In this document: in pieces, positions 1-5,040 of the stretch
Numbering within the stretch: position 1 is the first letter of the stretch
Layout of the letters: the number at the start of each line of letters is the position of its first letter
From: an uncultured Bacillota bacterium
GTDB taxonomy: Bacteria > Bacillota > Clostridia > Peptostreptococcales > Anaerovoracaceae
Direction of reading: 5' to 3'
Assembly (NCBI GenBank): GCA_946541435.1
Contig: CAMNJK010000131.1
Coordinates: 1-5,040 of the forward strand
DNA: 5,040 bases
Position numbers and translations under genes: made by a program
The notes under the pieces: model-generated
The model's input: only the letters and a program-made list of their open reading frames with translations
Database searches by the model: none
What the model was told of the DNA's origin: nothing

Positions 1-222
1 CAGAGAAAACACCAGCGTTTGGTTGGCACCGCCAATGATTCGTTCTACCTAACGCCGGTGTTTTTACTCAAAACCAGAGAAAACACCAGCGTTTGGTCGG
101 CACCGCCAACGGTTAGCTCCGACTAACACCAGTGTTTTTACTCAAAATCACAGAAAACACCGGCGTTCACGGATCCCACCTCTTCTGGGTCCCCAAACGC
201 CGGTGCTATGATCTAACGCCAG
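1..222 (-). repeat. Tandem array of about 74-bp hairpin-forming units downstream of the symporter gene
   Basis: Unit 1 (1-74) and unit 2 (75-148) align without gaps at about 63 of 74 positions. Unit 3 (149-205) keeps the flanking arms but has an unrelated centre, and 213-222 looks like a leftover half-arm. Each unit has outer arms of the form AAAACACCRGCGTT and AACRCCRGTGTTTT, forming a long stem. Units 1 and 2 also carry an inner GGCACCGCC hairpin (23-35 and 96-110), whose arm in unit 2 competes with an extension of the outer stem. Read as minus-strand RNA, the arm differences in units 1 and 2 become G-U wobbles, whereas on the plus strand they are A-C mismatches. This suggests the transcript running out of the symporter gene is the structured molecule. 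The array is cut by the window edge and may continue. Family unknown. Confidence 0.75.
144..205 (-). terminator. Probable intrinsic terminator of the symporter gene (hairpin unit 3)
   Basis: Positions 158-167 and 196-205 form a perfect 10-bp GC-rich stem (CACCGGCGTT with AACGCCGGTG). Inside it a second stem pairs 171-178 with 186-192 around one bulged base. On the minus strand the stem is followed by TTTTCTGTGATTTT. It lies about 43 bases past the symporter stop codon. The long branched loop is unusual for a simple terminator, so it could instead be part of a structured 3' UTR. The two further hairpins at 80-136 and 6-62 also end in T-runs and may act as back-ups. Confidence 0.5.
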
Positions 223-247
223 CCTTTGCCTGCGCTTCTGAAATTAC

Positions 248-1675
248 TTAACTGTGTTTCTTCAGATCCTGCTCATGCCAGGGAATGTATTCCTCCCCGC
301 TGAAGTAGTTCTTCACCAGCTTGACCACGGTGCCGGACAGGAGGAAGACGCCGATCAGGTTGGGGATGGCCATGAGGCCGTTGAAGGTCTCCGCCATTTC
401 CCAGATCACGCCCAGATTCATGGTAGCGCCCAGGATGGCTACCAGCGCGTATATGATAAGGAAAGGTTTCTCCGCGCGGCTGCCGAAGAGGAATCCCGCG
501 CATCTGGTGCCGTAGAGGCCCCAGCCCAGGATGGTCGAGAAGGCGAAGAAGCACATGGCCAGGGCGGTGATGATGGTGACCCATTCGCCGTAGGTGTTGA
601 CGAAGCCCTGGATGGTGAGTTCCGCGCCCGCTGTATCTCCGTAGGGGATCACGGTCCTGCCGCAGAGGATGATCAGGGCGGTCATGGTGCAGATGACGAT
701 GGTATCCACGAAGACTTCGAAAATGCCGAAGAAGCCCTGCTTGACCGGATGATTGACATCCGCGCTGGCGTGGGCCATGGAGCCGGTACCCAGACCCGCT
801 TCATTGGAGAAGATCCCTCTGGCAACGCCCTTGCGCAGGGCCATGAACATGCTTCCCACGATACCGCCGGTCACCGAGCGTGGATTGAAGGCCCCTGCAA
901 AGATCTGTCCGAAGGCGCCGGGGACTGCCTTGAAGTTGATGATGATGACGCCCAGCCCCAGGGCAATGTAGAGGACCGCCATGAAGGGGACCAGCTTTTC
1001 TGTGACCGCGCCGATCCGCTGTACGCCGCCGATCAGCACGCAGGCCACGATGATGGCGATGATGATGCCCAGCGCCAGGTTGATCATGGAGATGCCCCCG
1101 TCACTGACGGAACTGAGAGACCGGATGGCCTCATCGATGGAAGTGGTGATGGTGTTGACCTGGGTGGCGTTTCCTGTGCCGAAGACGGCCAGCACGCCGA
1201 ACACCGCGAAGAGGGAACCCAGCCATTTCCATTTCTTCCCCAGGCCGTTCTTGATGTAGTACATGGGACCGCCCACGTAGGTACCGGTCTCATCGATCTC
1301 CCTGTAGTGGACCGCCAGTGTGACTTCAGAGAATTTGGTGCACATGCCCAGAAGGGCTGAAATCCACATCCAGAAGACTGCGCCGGGACCGCCGATGGAG
1401 ATGGCGCCCGCCACGCCCGCGATGTTTCCTGTGCCCACGGTGGCCGCCAGGGCGGTGCAGAGGGCCTGGAAGGGGGTGATGGCGCCCTCCTTCTTATCAC
1501 CGGATTTGGCGAAGATCTTGCCGATGGTCATCTTCAGCGCAAGGCCGAATTTCCTGATCTGAATAAACCTTGTCCGGAAGCTGAGGTAGAGTCCGATCCC
1601 CAGAATGCAGACCATTGCCGGGGCGCCCCACACAAAATTACTGACGGCAGAGTTAATGCCTGTGATCGTGTCCAT
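248..1675 (-). CDS. Sodium:alanine/glycine symporter, AGCS family
   Basis: This is a 475-residue integral membrane protein, a normal length for the amino acid carrier:cation symporter (AGCS) family, which imports alanine and/or glycine with sodium across the cytoplasmic membrane. Visible family hallmarks are GTGNIAGVAGA (residues 81-91), the PGAVFWMW block continuing into TKFSEVTLA (about 97-121), and RGIFSNEAGLGTGS (about 286-299). About ten hydrophobic segments are spread along the chain, beginning near residue 17 and ending near 452. The tail is short and charged (GEEYIPWHEQDLKKHS). The start chosen is the ATG at 1675, preceded six bases upstream by GGGAGGAG; a longer frame from a GTG at 1747 adds 24 non-conserved residues, has no ribosome site and starts at the leader terminator. 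A tandem glycine riboswitch lies in its leader, which supports glycine as a substrate or signal. Substrate preference and coupling ion (Na+ or H+) are not determined by the sequence. Confidence 0.96.
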   Translation of the reverse strand: MDTITGINSAVSNFVWGAPAMVCILGIGLYLSFRTRFIQIRKFGLALKMTIGKIFAKSGDKKEGAITPFQALCTALAATVGTGNIAGVAGAISIGGPGAVFWMWISALLGMCTKFSEVTLAVHYREIDETGTYVGGPMYYIKNGLGKKWKWLGSLFAVFGVLAVFGTGNATQVNTITTSIDEAIRSLSSVSDGGISMINLALGIIIAIIVACVLIGGVQRIGAVTEKLVPFMAVLYIALGLGVIIINFKAVPGAFGQIFAGAFNPRSVTGGIVGSMFMALRKGVARGIFSNEAGLGTGSMAHASADVNHPVKQGFFGIFEVFVDTIVICTMTALIILCGRTVIPYGDTAGAELTIQGFVNTYGEWVTIITALAMCFFAFSTILGWGLYGTRCAGFLFGSRAEKPFLIIYALVAILGATMNLGVIWEMAETFNGLMAIPNLIGVFLLSGTVVKLVKNYFSGEEYIPWHEQDLKKHS

Positions 1676-1681
1676 ACAGTT

Positions 1682-1689
1682 CTCCTCCC
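1682..1689 (-). promoter_or_regulatory. Ribosome binding site that fixes the symporter start
   Basis: GGGAGGAG on the minus strand lies six bases before the ATG at 1675-1673. It is a near-perfect match to the anti-Shine-Dalgarno sequence and decides in favour of the 475-residue protein over the upstream GTG at 1747, which has no such site. Confidence 0.9.
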
Positions 1690-1752
1690 TTTTTTGGCTG
1701 ATGTTTTCGGTCACGAAGAACTCCGGGTCACGATTCCGCATGAACACCGGGC

Positions 1753-1794
1753 AAAAGAAAAAGGAGCAGACGCCAAATCACGGCATCCTGCTCC
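1753..1794 (-). terminator. Intrinsic terminator: expression platform of the glycine riboswitch
   Basis: GGAGCAG (1794-1788) pairs with CTGCTCC (1769-1763). After a bulged G at 1787, ATGCC (1786-1782) pairs with GGCGT (1774-1770), leaving a seven-base loop. The stem runs directly into TTTTTCTTTT (1762-1753). It sits between the second glycine aptamer and the symporter start, so it should end transcription before the gene when formed. Its 5' strand shares two G residues (1794-1793) with the closing P1 helix of aptamer 2 (CAGGG, 1797-1793), giving a route for glycine binding to affect it. Confidence 0.9.
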
Positions 1795-1970
1795 CTGTCC
1801 ATTTTACCTGAAAGTATCACATCTTCGGTGGCCGGCGCTGCCGGCTCTCTCCAGAGTTTCGTCAGCAGCCAGTCGGTTTACCTGAAAGTTTCACATGCCG
1901 CCATGATGCTGACGCTGCTTGCTTCTTCGGTGATCCGTCCGCGGATCTTTCCTGCGCTGCCTCTTCCGAA
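1793..1970 (-). promoter_or_regulatory. Tandem glycine riboswitch (two aptamers)
   Basis: Read on the minus strand, aptamer 1 (about 1970-1868) has GGAAAG (1952-1947) pairing with CTTTC (1888-1884), an ATCCG/CGGAT hairpin, CACCGAAG (1932-1925) followed by AAGCAA, and ACTTTCAGGTAAA (1889-1877). Its P1 is probably CAGC with GCTG around 1959 and 1868. A short linker leads to aptamer 2 (about 1860-1793): ACTCTGGAGAGA, a GCCGGC/GCCGGC hairpin, CACCGAAG (1830-1823), ACTTTCAGGTAAAA (1815-1802) and GGACAGGG (1800-1793). These blocks, their order and spacing match the known tandem glycine riboswitch, including the CTCTGGAGAG linker junction recalled from the Bacillus gcvT example. The third helix of aptamer 2 is very short (about seven bases between CACCGAAG and ACTTTC). 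Whether glycine raises or lowers expression cannot be read with certainty; for AGCS genes an OFF response has been reported in Streptococcus pyogenes. Confidence 0.95.
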
Positions 1971-1985
1971 TATTCAATTGCTGCC

Positions 1986-2072
1986 GGAGCAGACCGCTGA
2001 AAGGCTGGCCGGCCCCTGTTTCCTATAGTCTCCTTCTATAGGTTCCTCCTATGCGTTCCATACAAACCGCAT
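1986..2072 (-). promoter_or_regulatory. Structured 5' leader between promoter and glycine riboswitch
   Basis: About 110 transcribed bases precede the aptamers. ATGCG (2072-2068) can pair with CGCAT (2055-2051). CCTATAG (2042-2036) and CTATAGG (2028-2022) form a perfect seven-base stem with AAGGAGA in the loop. An alternative pairing uses ATAGG and CCTAT around AGGAGGAA (2050-2043). Two good Shine-Dalgarno-like runs (AGGAGG and AAGGAG) occur here, but no ATG, GTG or TTG lies at suitable spacing, so I do not call a leader peptide. At 1994-1986 GTCTGCTCC repeats nine bases of the terminator's 3' strand. Confidence 0.4.
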
Positions 2073-2090
2073 ATGTTTTACACGATATTG

Positions 2091-2119
2091 ACTATACCAT
2101 AATAAAGCGTTCCGGTCAA
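2091..2119 (-). promoter_or_regulatory. Vegetative (sigma-A/sigma-70 type) promoter of the riboswitch-symporter unit
   Basis: On the minus strand TTGACC (2119-2114) is separated by exactly 17 bases from TATAGT (2096-2091), one mismatch from consensus in each box. Transcription would start near 2083-2086, giving a leader of about 410 bases before the symporter ATG that contains the structured segment, both aptamers and the terminator. Confidence 0.8.
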
Positions 2120-2142
2120 ATCTCTACACCAGATAGCTGCGA

Positions 2143-2199
2143 CAGAGATTGTTGATCGCCCAGGTGATCCTGGCTAATAGTTTCTGCAGACATTGTTGA
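2143..2199. repeat. Short direct repeat upstream of the symporter promoter
   Basis: CAGAGATTGTTGA (2143-2155) and CAGACATTGTTGA (2187-2199) match at 12 of 13 bases and start 44 bp apart, 24-80 bp upstream of the -35 box. Between them GCCCAGGTGATCCTGGC can form a small hairpin. They could be a regulator's binding sites, but two copies this short may be chance. I see no gene between 2120 and 2239. Confidence 0.25.
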
Positions 2200-2239
2200 A
2201 AGCTACGGCAGACGCGCTTGCCCGCCGCCGTTACCTTGC

Positions 2240-2511
2240 CGCAAACAATTTTTGCCAGAAAACGCCGGAAATTGTTTACCGCCAAACAATTTCAAGTAGT
2301 TTGGAACATTTTTTGGGACAGAATTCCGGACACACAGCTGCCCGTCAGAGACTTATCAGGATCAACTCAGGGATCAGGGTGTAAAATCCCCGGTCTTCTC
2401 CCAGGATCTTTGCCCCTGCGCCCAAATCCGTCAAACAATTTCAGAAGGAAATCCCCTGATTTTGTTTGCTGATAAACAAATATGGGCATTTTTCAGCAAA
2501 AATTGTTTGCG
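2240..2511. repeat. Non-coding element with imperfect inverted arms of about 55 bp (MITE-like or palindromic intergenic repeat)
   Basis: The outer 16 bases (2240-2255 and 2496-2511) are perfect reverse complements. Continuing inward without gaps, the arms 2240-2294 and 2457-2511 agree at about 42 of 55 positions. Each arm contains its own hairpin with a six-base loop: GAAATTGTTT/AAACAATTTC (2268-2277/2284-2293) on the left and TTTGTTT/AAACAAA (2461-2467/2474-2480) on the right, with one compensating A-T to T-A change between arms. A further AAACAATTT lies at 2433-2441. The arms are AT-rich in a GC-rich neighbourhood. No target-site duplication, transposase or credible coding frame is visible. 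The right end stops 2 bp short of the radical SAM stop codon, so the element may also serve as that gene's 3' end. Confidence 0.6.
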
Positions 2512-2513
2512 TA

Positions 2514-3815
2514 TCAGATATACCGGCTGATGAGGTCGTTCATTTTCTTATCCCATTCCCGCTGGGTGTACCGGCTGACCTCATCCTGCAGGCTCCGCAC
2601 CCCGCCCTGCAGCAGGGTGTTCATATCGTCCAGGTCATAGGCCCTGAGGGACCTGCGCAAAAGCTGGTAGATCCTTCGTTCCGTTTCCGGCAGATCCAGA
2701 TACCGGTCGATGCCGGACAGGAGCTCTGCCTTGCCGGGCCCGCACATAGGCCCCTGCACGTCCTGCAGCAGGTTGACCATGTGGTCACTGACGATCCTGG
2801 TGGAGATCCCGTCCGCCAGCTCGATGACCCGGCGGATCTCCCGGACCTTGTCATCGTCACTGCAGAGGGTATGGGACCTGGACGCTTCCGGCGATGTGCC
2901 CTGTACCGGGAAAAAGATCTCATGCAGCTCTGTCCCAGGCTTGATGGCAGCGGTGCGGATCCGAAGAAAATCCGGATCGATGGCATTGATGACCCGGGCT
3001 GTCTCCTCCGCGTTCTCCCGGGAGAGTTCCCTGCCGCCGATGCCCGGCATGAAATAGACACTGAGCTCGATGCCGCCGGCTTTGACCGCCCGGCCTGCGG
3101 CGATCTCCTGCTCCGATGTGCAGCCCTTGTTGATCAGGGTCAGGACCTTGTCCGAACCGGACTCAAAGCCGGAGTGGATCCGGTCCAGGCCCGCTTCCTT
3201 CAGCTCGGCATAATAATCCGCATCGTGACGGGACAGCTCCGCTGCCCGGCCGTAGGAGGTGATCCTGCGGATGCCCGGGAAGGTCTGTTTCAGATAGATC
3301 AGCACATCCGCCAGACGCCCGCTGCTGAGGGCCGTGGTGTTGCCGTCCTGCAGGAAAACATTTTCGCCGCCGTTCACCAGCCACTGGGCCACCATATAGA
3401 AGCTCTGCCGCCGGTCCTCCACCGAGGCGGCTTCCGGGCCTTCCTCCGCCGGCGCACATGAAGGTTCCGTTGCCGGCGCGCCGGCATCAGCGCGCTCCCC
3501 CGGGCCGCCGATCAGGCCCAGCCGGTAATTCAAGCCGTTCAGATCCCAGCTGCCGTCGGGGCGCCGGTATTCCCGGATGATCTCAGCGTAGGCCGCGATG
3601 GTATCGATGTCCCTTTTGACGCTGTCCGCATCAAAGGCCTTGAAGGTCGTATCCCGGTAGATGTTGCAGAACCGGCACCGGTTCCACGTGCAGCCCCTGG
3701 TCACCTGCAGGAGCAGGCTGCTGGCCTCGCTGGGCGGACGGATGGGACCCACCCGGAAAGCGCCGGCAGGACCCGCCAGCTTTTGCATCTCTCTGTTATT
3801 CACTTCATCAGGCAT
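2514..3815 (-). CDS. Radical SAM protein of unknown substrate
   Basis: This 433-residue soluble protein has the 4Fe-4S cluster cysteines of a radical SAM enzyme as C42-x4-C47-x2-C50 (GCTWNRCRFCNIYRDTTFK). One more residue separates the first two cysteines than in the classic CX3CX2C motif; this spacing is known from a clostridial and archaeal group with GCxxNKCxFC motifs. Supporting blocks are VFLQDGNT (153-160), ITSYGRAAEL (185-194), the SAM-barrel strand GFESGSDKVL (216-225) and YFMPGIGG (254-261). Residues about 86-133 are a Gly/Ala/Pro/Glu-rich stretch that looks like an inserted flexible loop. The ATG at 3815 is preceded by AAGGAG with a seven-base spacer. The last residues are DLISRYI before TGA. 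The substrate is not evident, and neighbours give no pathway clue. Automated annotation as a HemN-like coproporphyrinogen oxidase would not be justified by what is seen. Confidence 0.92.
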   Translation of the reverse strand: MPDEVNNREMQKLAGPAGAFRVGPIRPPSEASSLLLQVTRGCTWNRCRFCNIYRDTTFKAFDADSVKRDIDTIAAYAEIIREYRRPDGSWDLNGLNYRLGLIGGPGERADAGAPATEPSCAPAEEGPEAASVEDRRQSFYMVAQWLVNGGENVFLQDGNTTALSSGRLADVLIYLKQTFPGIRRITSYGRAAELSRHDADYYAELKEAGLDRIHSGFESGSDKVLTLINKGCTSEQEIAAGRAVKAGGIELSVYFMPGIGGRELSRENAEETARVINAIDPDFLRIRTAAIKPGTELHEIFFPVQGTSPEASRSHTLCSDDDKVREIRRVIELADGISTRIVSDHMVNLLQDVQGPMCGPGKAELLSGIDRYLDLPETERRIYQLLRRSLRAYDLDDMNTLLQGGVRSLQDEVSRYTQREWDKKMNDLISRYI

Positions 3816-3852
3816 GATCCTTCTCCTTATTCTCTGCAGTCTTTCTCAGCTC

Positions 3853-3861
3853 ATTGTAACA
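3853..3861 (-). promoter_or_regulatory. Possible extended -10 promoter of the radical SAM gene
   Basis: TGTTACAAT on the minus strand has the TGn extension plus a -10 box one base from TATAAT. No good -35 box is found at 16-18 bases (TGTTCC at 17), as is common for extended -10 promoters. Start of transcription would be near 3846, leaving a 30-base leader with the ribosome site AAGGAG at 3828-3823. It lies at the T-run of the upstream gene's terminator. Confidence 0.4.
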
Positions 3862-3897
3862 CAGAAACAGCGGCGGGAACATGTCCCGCCGCCGCTG
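3858..3897 (-). terminator. Intrinsic terminator of the M28 peptidase gene
   Basis: Minus-strand TCCCGCC/GGCGGGA arms (3872-3878 with 3884-3890) enclose the five-base loop 3879-3883. The stem continues as CAGC/GCTG (3868-3871 with 3894-3897) after a three-base bulge (3891-3893). TTTCTGTGTT follows on the minus strand. It is 120-150 bases past the peptidase stop codon and just before the radical SAM gene, implying separate transcription units. The T-run is interrupted, so efficiency may be partial. Confidence 0.7.
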
Positions 3898-3983
3898 CAT
3901 TTTCCGCTGTTGATCGCGCTTTTGCCGCGCCGTCTCCTGCTGCAGCATCTGATTCAACGCGTTCCGTTGCTGAGCTGGTTATC

Positions 3984-4030
3984 GCAGTTCCTGCTTCAGC
4001 GCTATCCGCCGCAGTTCCTACTTCAGCGCT
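3984..4030 (-). repeat. 27-bp tandem duplication overlapping the peptidase stop codon
   Basis: GCAGTTCCTGCTTCAGCGCT (3984-4003) recurs at 4011-4030 with a single difference, G to A at 4020. The offset is 27 bp, nine codons in the peptidase frame. On the coding strand the copies read GCGCTGAAGTAGGAACTGC and GCGCTGAAGCAGGAACTGC: the changed base converts CAG (Gln) into the TAG stop that ends the peptidase. Past that stop the frame gives ELRRIALKQELR and then TAA. Confidence 0.85.
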
Positions 4031-5040
4031 GCGCCGGCATCTGCCAGGCCCTTGATCTCCTTGGTCAGGAGGCGAACCAGGTCGCCCTGCAGGGTATCAT
4101 AGGCTGCCTTGTAGCCGGCGATGGAGGCGCTGTAGTCCGGCTTCTTGGTTTCATAGAGCTGATACAGCACATTGGTCGTCGCCTCGTAGGTATCCACCAC
4201 GGGCGCTGCCTTGTCATAGCCCCAGGTATCCTTCACATGGGTGCAGTTGATGGAGGCCTGCAGCTCGTCATAGACGGGCTTGCTGAAGCCGAATGCCGCG
4301 AACTCAGACATGCCGTTGATGGAGGCGATCCTGGCCAGTGTGCAGTCGTCGCTGTCATCCGTCACCTTGCCGGATTCCAGATCGCTGATGACGGAATCGA
4401 TGGCTGCCATGGATGCCACCGCGGTGGTGTGCAGGGTCATGTAGGTATCGGAACCGATGATTCCCATGACACCATCCTCCAGCTCACGGAAGGCTTTCAG
4501 GGTCTTGGTGTTCAGGGCCGCGCCGTCCGCCATCAGGCCATCCAGTACCGCCGCGCTGGCAGCGTCACCCTTGGCTGCTTCCGCCAGATAAGCTGCGTTG
4601 ATGTCCTTTGCCTTCTGCAGATTATTGGCTGCTTCCTCCCGGAAAGCGTTCAGGTTTGCGTTGAAGTCCGCCGCCAGACCCTGCTGGTCAGCCGGCAGGA
4701 AGGCTTCGATGCCGTCCATCTCCGCCGCGAAGGCATCGCATCTGGCGGTGTAATCCAGTTCCAGAGCAGGATTGCTGTCCAGGTACTCCGCGATGCCGCC
4801 GTAGAGGCCGATGTTATATGCCATCAGCTCCGGCGAGTAGGTGTTCATGTTGTCATAGACGGTATGATATCTGTCCATGAACCAGCTCTCGGATGTGGTG
4901 TCGCCTGCTTTGTCCACGATGGGCTGCTCGAAGTCAGGCAGGTTGATGATGCAGGGCACACCGTTCTCCTGATAGGAGATGCAGTCGCTCATGCCCATGT
5001 TGTGGTCGTTGACCACCTCAAGGCCGCCTGCGTAGTAGGA
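4018..5040 (-). CDS. M28-family zinc peptidase, C-terminal part (partial at right edge)
   Basis: The frame is open to the window edge, so only the last 341 residues are present; a GTG at 5016 in this frame is internal, not the start. Near the beginning, NDHNMGMSDCISYQENGVP (residues about 11-29) resembles the M28 segment in which a small-residue/Ser-Asp motif precedes an aliphatic-Pro turn. The RYHTVYDN block (57-64) carries the expected final zinc-binding histidine, His59. It is followed by a SPELMAYNIGLYGGIAEYL helix and a mainly helical tail of about 240 residues, like the C-terminal helical domain in glutamate carboxypeptidase II-type members. The family hydrolyses N-terminal or short peptides with two zinc ions. 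The remaining zinc ligands, the catalytic Glu and any signal peptide would lie outside this window, so activity and location cannot be judged. It ends at TAG inside a 27-bp duplication, followed by its own terminator. Confidence 0.85.
   Translation of the reverse strand, partial: SYYAGGLEVVNDHNMGMSDCISYQENGVPCIINLPDFEQPIVDKAGDTTSESWFMDRYHTVYDNMNTYSPELMAYNIGLYGGIAEYLDSNPALELDYTARCDAFAAEMDGIEAFLPADQQGLAADFNANLNAFREEAANNLQKAKDINAAYLAEAAKGDAASAAVLDGLMADGAALNTKTLKAFRELEDGVMGIIGSDTYMTLHTTAVASMAAIDSVISDLESGKVTDDSDDCTLARIASINGMSEFAAFGFSKPVYDELQASINCTHVKDTWGYDKAAPVVDTYEATTNVLYQLYETKKPDYSASIAGYKAAYDTLQGDLVRLLTKEIKGLADAGAALK

Noticed and set aside
48..97. Integron attC-like site (ACCTAAC ... GTTTGGT around the linker)
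   Set aside because: The right-hand core does not fit the GTTRRRY form, the next unit lacks the left-hand core (GACTAAC), and no integrase or cassette genes are seen.
1..167. CRISPR array: near-identical 33-base segments at 61-93 and 135-167
   Set aside because: The supposed spacers are themselves related (shared GGCACCGCC core and arms), the repeats differ at three positions, and only two such segments fall in the window. The unit is a hairpin repeat of about 74 bp.
254..1360. Long plus-strand open frame (368 codons) opposite the symporter
   Set aside because: Its product is rich in Asp, Gly, His and Ala with no recognisable domain, the usual shadow of a GC-rich membrane-protein gene on the other strand. 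The minus strand encodes a clear AGCS protein.
248..1747. Longer 499-residue form of the symporter
   Set aside because: It would start at a GTG next to the riboswitch terminator with no ribosome site, and adds non-conserved residues. The ATG at 1675 has an excellent ribosome site.
2119..2196. Minus-strand 25-codon frame (MSAETISQDHLG...) ending at the -35 box of the symporter promoter
   Set aside because: No ribosome site, very short, and it lies upstream of the mapped-by-sequence promoter.
2193..2472. Small plus-strand frames in the intergenic element
   Set aside because: They run through the inverted arms, lack ribosome sites and resemble no protein family I know.
2045..2513. tRNA or other housekeeping RNA gene in the largest intergenic gap
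   Set aside because: No T-arm, anticodon-arm or CCA-end pattern was found on either strand; the structure present is explained by the promoter, leader and inverted-arm element.
2466..3461. Long plus-strand open frame (331 codons) opposite the radical SAM gene
   Set aside because: Antisense to a well-supported radical SAM protein, with no ribosome site and no recognisable domain.
3783..4055. Ala/Ser-rich plus-strand frame of 90 codons
   Set aside because: It starts at a TTG inside the radical SAM gene without a ribosome site and spans a minus-strand terminator and the 27-bp duplication.

Overview
The window holds three genes, all on the minus strand, separated by intergenic DNA that is unusually rich in RNA structure and repeats. 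From high to low coordinate (the direction of transcription) they are: the C-terminal part of a zinc M28-family peptidase (4018-5040, running off the right edge), a radical SAM protein (2514-3815), and a sodium:alanine/glycine (AGCS-family) symporter (248-1675). The symporter is preceded by a complete regulatory leader: promoter, structured 5' segment, tandem glycine riboswitch and intrinsic terminator. The organism is most likely a moderately GC-rich Bacillota/Clostridia-type anaerobe. This is an inference from the strong AGGAGG-type ribosome sites, the Bacillus-like tandem glycine riboswitch in front of an AGCS transporter, and the radical SAM and M28 families present. No species is claimed.

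Region by region. 1-222 is an array of about 74-bp tandem units, each able to form a long hairpin, downstream of the symporter gene. 248-1675 is the symporter. 1676-2119 is its regulatory leader. 2120-2239 holds only a weak direct repeat. 2240-2511 is a 272-bp segment bounded by imperfect inverted arms of about 55 bp, resembling a MITE-like or other non-coding palindromic element; its right end lies 2 bp from the radical SAM stop codon. 2514-3815 is the radical SAM gene with its own probable extended -10 promoter and ribosome site. 3816-4017 holds the peptidase gene's terminator and most of a 27-bp tandem duplication, one copy of which includes the peptidase stop codon. 4018-5040 is the peptidase.

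The best-supported functional unit is glycine sensing by the tandem aptamer controlling synthesis of an amino-acid/Na+ symporter whose substrates are expected to be glycine and/or alanine. The three genes show no evidence of forming one operon: a terminator separates peptidase and radical SAM gene, and the symporter has its own promoter. The least explained features are the tandem hairpin array at the left edge, whose wobble pairs are consistent only with minus-strand RNA, and the inverted-arm element at 2240-2511. I saw no defence system, CRISPR array, transposase or integrase.
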